Shown piece after piece: positions 7,495-12,274 of a stretch of 12,274 nucleotides of DNA. Under the pieces are notes generated by a model, which saw only the letters and a list, made by a program, of their open reading frames with translations, had not been told where the DNA came from and ran no database searches. The position numbers and the translations under genes were made by a program. Where the stretch lies: contig JBKPRX010000105.1 in the NCBI GenBank assembly GCA_046734795.1, forward strand, positions 1 to 12,274, written 5' to 3'. Position 1 is the stretch's first letter. Each line of letters begins with the position of its first letter. This stretch comes from JBKPRX01 sp046734795 (GTDB taxonomy: Bacteria > Actinomycetota > Thermoleophilia > Gaiellales > Gaiellaceae).

Positions 7495-7500
7495 AGTCTA
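7495..7500 (-). promoter_or_regulatory. Candidate -10 box for leaderless cNMP-binding/cyclase transcript
   Basis: On the minus strand TAGACT (TAnnnT) is followed by 8 nt and then the ATG at 7486. A transcript from this box would start at or very near the ATG. No Shine-Dalgarno sequence precedes that ATG, which fits leaderless translation. No clear -35 element is seen. Confidence 0.4.
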
Positions 7501-7743
7501 ACGCCCCCGTCCGCCGGAGGGCCTCATACCGCCCCGTTCGTCGCCGACGACGATTCGCGCTCAATACGAGAAAGGCGCTGTACTCTGCTGGGAACTCGAC
7601 CAGCACGATGGGAGGCGGGCTTGGTCAAGAGCGCTAACTCGACGGGTGGCATTGCGTCGTACTTGGTTGGCGTGCCCAGTCGCGCTGCTCGAACAATGCG
7701 CACTCGGGGGGTGTGCGAGGTCGATGGCGCGTGCGCGTCGGAC

Positions 7744-7757
7744 CGTTCGAGAGAACG
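7744..7757. promoter_or_regulatory. Short palindrome upstream of binding-protein gene (possible operator)
   Basis: CGTTC and GAACG flank a 4-nt centre, a perfect 5-bp inverted repeat ending 5 nt before the Shine-Dalgarno run. Half of it also pairs with CTCGAAC at 7688-7694. The position suits a repressor site or mRNA structure, but a 5-bp repeat can arise by chance and no regulator gene lies in the window. Confidence 0.2.
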
Positions 7758-7762
7758 CAATA

Positions 7763-7770
7763 GAAGGAGG
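7763..7770 (+). promoter_or_regulatory. Strong ribosome binding site of the binding-protein gene
   Basis: GAAGGAGG is a near-perfect anti-16S match with 8 nt to the GTG at 7779 and 14 nt to the ATG at 7785. The spacing favours GTG 7779 as the start. It is the strongest site in the window, which suits a highly expressed solute-binding protein. Confidence 0.75.
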
Positions 7771-7778
7771 GAACCGAG

Positions 7779-9146
7779 GTGAGGATGAAGCGTCGTGGAT
7801 TTATCGCTGCGACGGGAATCGTTGGCGTGCTCGCCCTAGTCGTCTTGCTTGGGGTGGCAGCTGCCGGCACGACTCGTAGCGATGCGAAGAAGACCACGCG
7901 TGCTGCGGCGGCCACGATGCCGGCGCCGGCGGTACCGAATGCAAAGGCGATCAAGGCGAAATACGGAGGTCAAACGATCACGTTCGTCGGCGACTCCGTC
8001 GGCGGAGGGCACCAGCGCGACACAACGCTCGCAAAGCGGTTCACGAAGGACACCGGCATCAAGGTGAAGGTCGTGCCGCATCCGGCGGCGTCTGACGCGT
8101 CGTACTCGCAGCTCGCGAGGGCATTCAAGTCGCATTCCTCGTCGATCGATGTTGCGATGATCGATGTCGTCTGGCCCGGTGCGTTCGCGCCGTTCCTCGT
8201 CGACCTGAAGCCGAAGCTCGGCGCCCAGTCGAAGATCCATTCGCAAGGGATCGTCCAGAACGACACGATCGCCGGGAAGCTCGTCGCGATGCCTTGGTTC
8301 GGCGACTTCGGAATGCTCTACTACCGGACCGACCTGCTGAAGAAGTACGGCTACTCGGCCCCGCCGACCACGTGGCAGCAGCTCTTCGCGATGGCGAAGA
8401 AGATTCAGGACGGCGAGCGCTCGTCGAGCCCGAACTTCAGCGGCTTCGTCTTCCAGGGCAACGCGTACGAAGGGCTGACCTGCGACTCCCTCGAGTGGAT
8501 CGCGTCTTCCGGCGGCGGTCACTTCGTCGACGGCGGCAAGGTGACGATCAACAACCCGAAGGCGACCGCGATCCTCGACCTCTTCCGGTCGAATATCGGC
8601 GTGACGACGCCGCGCGGCGTGACGTCGTACCAGGAAGGCGAGACGCACACGGCATTCATCGACGGGAGTGCCGCCTTCATGCGCAACTGGCCGTATGCCT
8701 ACTCGCTCGCTCAGGCACCGGGCTCGAAAGTGGCGGGCAAGTTCGCCGTCGCTCCGCTGCCGCACGGAGCGGGCGCCAAGTCGGTCGCCACGGTCGGCGG
8801 GTGGCAGCTCGCCGTCTCGAAGTACTCGAAGCATCCGGACGCCGCGATCGAGTTCGTCCGCTACATGACGAGCAAGCCGGTGGAGAAGTTCGACACGATC
8901 ACCAACTCGAACGTGCCGACGATCCCGTCACTGGCGAGCGATCCGCAGGTCAAGAAGGCGGCTCCGTACTTGAGCCCGGCGACCGCGAACGTTCCGCGTG
9001 CTACGCGGCCGTCGAGCGCGCTCGGGCCTAAGTACAACGAAGGGTCGAAGGACATCTACCAGGCAATCAGTCGAATCCTCAACGGAGCCTCTGCGAACAG
9101 CGTCCTGCCAGGTTTGCAGGCCCAGCTCGAACGGCTTCTTCGCTAG
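7779..9146 (+). CDS. ABC sugar transporter, extracellular substrate-binding protein (trehalose/maltose type)
   Basis: The 455-residue family 1 solute-binding protein captures a sugar outside the membrane and delivers it to the two permeases encoded downstream. The first 30 residues are an export signal: KRRGFIAATG, a long hydrophobic run, then GVAAAG. The twin Arg followed by x-F-I could direct Tat export. There is no lipobox Cys, unlike most Gram-positive binding proteins, so it is either cleaved after the Ala run or held by the uncleaved helix. The mature part has the trehalose/maltose-binding pattern: PWFGDFGMLYYRTDLL, GFVFQGNAYEGLTCDSLEW, a FMRNWPYAY block near residue 300 and a GGWQLAVSKYSK segment, as in ThuE/LpqY-like proteins. 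GTG at 7779 is chosen for its spacing from GAAGGAGG. It is the first gene of the operon. The substrate is probably a disaccharide, but sucrose, maltose or other glycosides cannot be excluded. Confidence 0.92.
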   Translation: MRMKRRGFIAATGIVGVLALVVLLGVAAAGTTRSDAKKTTRAAAATMPAPAVPNAKAIKAKYGGQTITFVGDSVGGGHQRDTTLAKRFTKDTGIKVKVVPHPAASDASYSQLARAFKSHSSSIDVAMIDVVWPGAFAPFLVDLKPKLGAQSKIHSQGIVQNDTIAGKLVAMPWFGDFGMLYYRTDLLKKYGYSAPPTTWQQLFAMAKKIQDGERSSSPNFSGFVFQGNAYEGLTCDSLEWIASSGGGHFVDGGKVTINNPKATAILDLFRSNIGVTTPRGVTSYQEGETHTAFIDGSAAFMRNWPYAYSLAQAPGSKVAGKFAVAPLPHGAGAKSVATVGGWQLAVSKYSKHPDAAIEFVRYMTSKPVEKFDTITNSNVPTIPSLASDPQVKKAAPYLSPATANVPRATRPSSALGPKYNEGSKDIYQAISRILNGASANSVLPGLQAQLERLLR

Positions 9147-9169
9147 TGCAACGAAGCTGAGCTCGAACC

Positions 9170-9199
9170 GAGGGAGGGTGGCATCTGTCATCCTCCCTC
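9170..9199 (+). terminator. Hairpin between binding-protein and permease genes
   Basis: Arms 9170-9181 (GAGGGAGGGTGG) and 9188-9199 (TCATCCTCCCTC) pair over 12 bp with two G-U wobbles around a 6-nt loop. A short T run (CCTTTT, 9202-9207) follows just before the permease ATG at 9210. It starts 23 nt after the binding-protein stop. By position it resembles the hairpins that end part of the transcripts and protect the upstream mRNA in malE-malF type operons, making binding protein in excess over permease. The T tract is short, so it is more likely a partial terminator or RNA stabiliser than a full stop. Confidence 0.6.
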
Positions 9200-9209
9200 A
9201 GCCTTTTCG

Positions 9210-10133
9210 ATGTCGTCCGTAGCTACCCCGGTACCCACAGGTCGCCGCCGCCGGAGGACGAAGCTCCAGCGCCGGCAGACGCGGCTCGCGTGGCTGCTGC
9301 TTCTGCCGTCGCTTGCGGTCGTCGCGCTCGTCGCGCTGTACCCGCTCGGCAAGACGGTGTATCAGAGCTTCACGGACGAGGAGTTCCTCGCGCTCGAGCC
9401 GACCAAGTGGGTGGGACTCCAGAACTACCGCGACCTGATCCACGACACGTTCTTCCGCGACGCGATCTGGGTCACGGTCAAGTTCACACTGATCACGGTC
9501 ACGATCGAGTTTGCGCTCGGCCTCGCGATCGCGCTCGTCGTCAACTCGAAGTTCAAGGGCCGAGGTCTCATGCGAGCGATCATGCTCGTTCCGTGGGCGA
9601 TCCCGACCGTCGTCGCCGCGCAGATGTGGAAGTGGATGCTCGACGACACCTTCGGCGTCATCAACGACCTCGGCGTTCGCATCCACGTCCTGTCTCACTC
9701 GCAGGCGTGGATCTCCGATCCCAGCACGGCGCTCGGCGCAGTCTGTGCAGTCGACATCTGGAAGACGACACCGTTCGTCGCGCTGCTCCTGCTGGCCGGC
9801 CTCCAGGTGATCCCGAAAGATCTCTACGAGGCGGCCGAGGTCGACGGCGCGAGCGTGCTCCAGCAGTTCTGGAAGATCACGTTTCCGCTCCTCAAGCCGG
9901 CGATCCTCGTGACTCTTATCTTCCGGACGCTCGATGCGCTTCGCGTCTTCGACGTGTTCTACGTCTTCTTCGGCAACCGTCCCGACACCCAGACGATGGC
10001 GATCTACGACCAGAGCACAATCGTCGGCGACGGCCACGTCGGGTACGGGGCTGCGATCAGCGTCGCCATCTTCCTGATCATCGCGGTCTTTGTCGTCATC
10101 TACGTCACCGTCAGCAGGGTGCGTGAGGAATGA
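9210..10133 (+). CDS. ABC sugar transporter permease, MalF/ThuF-like
   Basis: The 307-residue inner-membrane protein forms half of the transport channel. A basic N-terminus (an Arg run at residues 12-16) precedes the first membrane helix at about 26-46. Further hydrophobic segments lie near 87-113, 126-146, 175-200, 230-252 and 280-302, giving six in all. The cytoplasmic EAA loop that docks on the ATPase begins at Glu207 (EAAEVDGASVLQQF), followed by the usual P-L-K-P. The ATG at 9210 is the only sensible start, because the next candidates lie inside the first helix. It lacks a Shine-Dalgarno site: the preceding bases are pyrimidine-rich and belong to the hairpin and its tail, so expression is probably weaker than that of the binding protein. 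The last 4 nt overlap the next permease gene. Confidence 0.93.
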   Translation: MSSVATPVPTGRRRRRTKLQRRQTRLAWLLLLPSLAVVALVALYPLGKTVYQSFTDEEFLALEPTKWVGLQNYRDLIHDTFFRDAIWVTVKFTLITVTIEFALGLAIALVVNSKFKGRGLMRAIMLVPWAIPTVVAAQMWKWMLDDTFGVINDLGVRIHVLSHSQAWISDPSTALGAVCAVDIWKTTPFVALLLLAGLQVIPKDLYEAAEVDGASVLQQFWKITFPLLKPAILVTLIFRTLDALRVFDVFYVFFGNRPDTQTMAIYDQSTIVGDGHVGYGAAISVAIFLIIAVFVVIYVTVSRVREE

Positions 10134-11044
10134 CGACTGCGGCCGAGGCAGCCAGAGCTCCTGCGCGCACCACCAGTCGCGCCCGGCGATTGCGGAAGAA
10201 CCGCTACGGCCGGTTCCTTATGAGGGTGCCGTTCTGGATTCTGATCTGGGCGATCGCGATTTACGCGTTGTTCCCGTTCTACTGGGTGATCCGCTCGTCG
10301 TTCACGCCCGAGGTGAACCTCTTCCAGACGCCCGTCCAGTACTTCCCGTCGCACCCAACCCTGGACAACTATCGCGGGGCCCTCAACGCATCCTTCTTCA
10401 CGACCGCCCTGCTGAACTCGACGATCGTCGCGGTGTCCGTGACGGTGCTCTCACTCGCGATCGGTGCGTTCGCGGCCTACGCGCTCGGGCGCTTCCGCTT
10501 CCACGGGCGCTCGTTCGTCATGTACCTGATGCTCTCGATGACGATCTTCCCGCAGATCGCGATCCTCGGAGCGCTTTACACGTCGATCAGCACGCTCGGT
10601 CTCTACGACAAGCTCGGCGCGCTGATCTTCACGTACTTGATCTTCACGCTGCCGTTCACGATCTGGGTGCTGACAAGCTTCATGCGCGCGCTGCCCGGCG
10701 ATCTCGAGGAGGCCGCCTATGTGGACGGCGCGACGCCGATCCAGGTCTTCTACAAAGTCCTGCTGCCGCTGATCGCGCCGGGCCTGGTCACAACGGGACT
10801 GCTCGCCTTCATCTCCGCCTGGAACGAGTACCTGTACGCGCTCTCGTTCATTCAGTCGCCCGACAAGTACACCGTGCCCCTCGCGATCACGTCGTTCGTC
10901 AGCAAGACCGGGAGTGCATTCGCGGTTCCCTGGGGACAGGTGATGGCTGCGACGGTGATCGTGACGGTGCCACTGATCGTCATGGTGCTCGTCCTGCAGA
11001 AGCGGATCATCGCGGGCCTGACCGCAGGCGCGGTCAAGGGCTAG
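10130..11044 (+). CDS. ABC sugar transporter permease, MalG/ThuG-like
   Basis: The 304-residue inner-membrane protein is the second channel half. Its start codon overlaps the previous stop (ATGA), so translation is coupled and the two permeases should be made in equal amounts. Membrane segments follow a basic N-terminus: about 34-54, then a periplasmic stretch, then five more between about 92 and 291. The EAA loop begins at Glu194 (EAAYVDGATPIQVF) and continues with LLPLIAPGL. The segment ISAWNEYLYAL and the C-terminal end RIIAGLTAGAVKG are typical of MalG-type subunits, so the protein is complete. The ATPase gene starts 21 nt later. Confidence 0.94.
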   Translation: MTTAAEAARAPARTTSRARRLRKNRYGRFLMRVPFWILIWAIAIYALFPFYWVIRSSFTPEVNLFQTPVQYFPSHPTLDNYRGALNASFFTTALLNSTIVAVSVTVLSLAIGAFAAYALGRFRFHGRSFVMYLMLSMTIFPQIAILGALYTSISTLGLYDKLGALIFTYLIFTLPFTIWVLTSFMRALPGDLEEAAYVDGATPIQVFYKVLLPLIAPGLVTTGLLAFISAWNEYLYALSFIQSPDKYTVPLAITSFVSKTGSAFAVPWGQVMAATVIVTVPLIVMVLVLQKRIIAGLTAGAVKG

Positions 11045-11050
11045 CTCGAG

Positions 11051-11058
11051 AGAGGAGG
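11051..11058 (+). promoter_or_regulatory. Ribosome binding site of the ATPase gene
   Basis: AGAGGAGG lies 7 nt before the ATG at 11066. It is a strong site, giving the ATPase its own initiation rather than coupling to the permease stop at 11044. Confidence 0.7.
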
Positions 11059-11065
11059 TTCCGAC

Positions 11066-12259
<1,194 letters not shown>

Positions 12260-12274
12260 CCCTTCATCGTCCGA

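Larger units (their letters stand above)
7487..7778. promoter_or_regulatory. Divergent intergenic region between cyclase module and sugar ABC operon
   Basis: This 292-nt stretch separates two divergent transcription units and must hold the importer's promoter. I see no conserved coding sequence in it. The only plus-strand TAnnnT box noted is TACTCT at 7581-7586, without a good -35 and implying a leader near 190 nt. Inverted repeats lie at 7688-7694/7745-7751 (CTCGAAC/GTTCGAG) and 7744-7757 (CGTTC, 4-nt gap, GAACG). Both are near the ribosome binding site and could be an operator for a sugar-responsive repressor. Confidence 0.4.

Noticed and set aside
7608..7637. Nine-codon upstream reading frame (ATG to TAA) before the sugar importer
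   Set aside because: It has no ribosome binding site, no codon pattern suggesting an attenuator, and frames this short are expected by chance.

Overview
The window is about 12.3 kb of high-GC bacterial DNA. It has Arg/Ala-rich proteins, some genes with good Shine-Dalgarno sites, and others with a TAnnnT box placed for leaderless transcription. Together with the protein types (a cyclase carrying a START-like and zinc-ribbon front half, and a phosphoketolase-acetate kinase pair), this suggests a soil or aquatic actinobacterium, possibly of the Thermoleophilia. That placement is inference; no marker gene is present.

Layout. (1) 1-138 is the basic, Ser/Gly/Lys-rich C-terminal tail of a protein that begins outside the window. 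(2) 172-1839 (+) encodes a type I Baeyer-Villiger monooxygenase with all fingerprint motifs. (3) 1920-5314 (+) is a two-gene unit: a full-length xylulose-5-P/fructose-6-P phosphoketolase and, overlapping it by 19 nt, an unusually short acetate kinase. Together they turn sugar phosphate into acetyl phosphate and then acetate plus ATP. (4) 5319-7486 (-) converges on the acetate kinase with only 4 nt between the stop codons. It is a cyclic-nucleotide module: a single-domain cNMP-binding protein followed by an SRPBCC/zinc-ribbon class III nucleotide cyclase. The cyclase frame has no believable start codon of its own. (5) 7487-7778 is the divergent intergenic region. (6) 7779-12259 (+) is a complete sugar ABC importer operon of the trehalose/maltose (ThuEFGK/MalEFGK) type: binding protein, a hairpin, two overlapping permease genes and a UgpC/MsmK-type ATPase.

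How it may work together: the importer could bring in a di- or oligosaccharide, and the phosphoketolase shunt could convert the resulting sugar phosphates to acetate and ATP. The cyclase/cNMP-binding pair between them could tie cAMP to carbon supply. The functional link is inferred only from gene order.

Nothing here is clearly a wholly new system. The most unusual points are the cNMP-binding/cyclase junction without a start codon, the pared-down acetate kinase with a substituted active-site Asn, and the hairpin separating binding-protein and permease genes. No tRNA, rRNA, CRISPR array or mobile element was seen.
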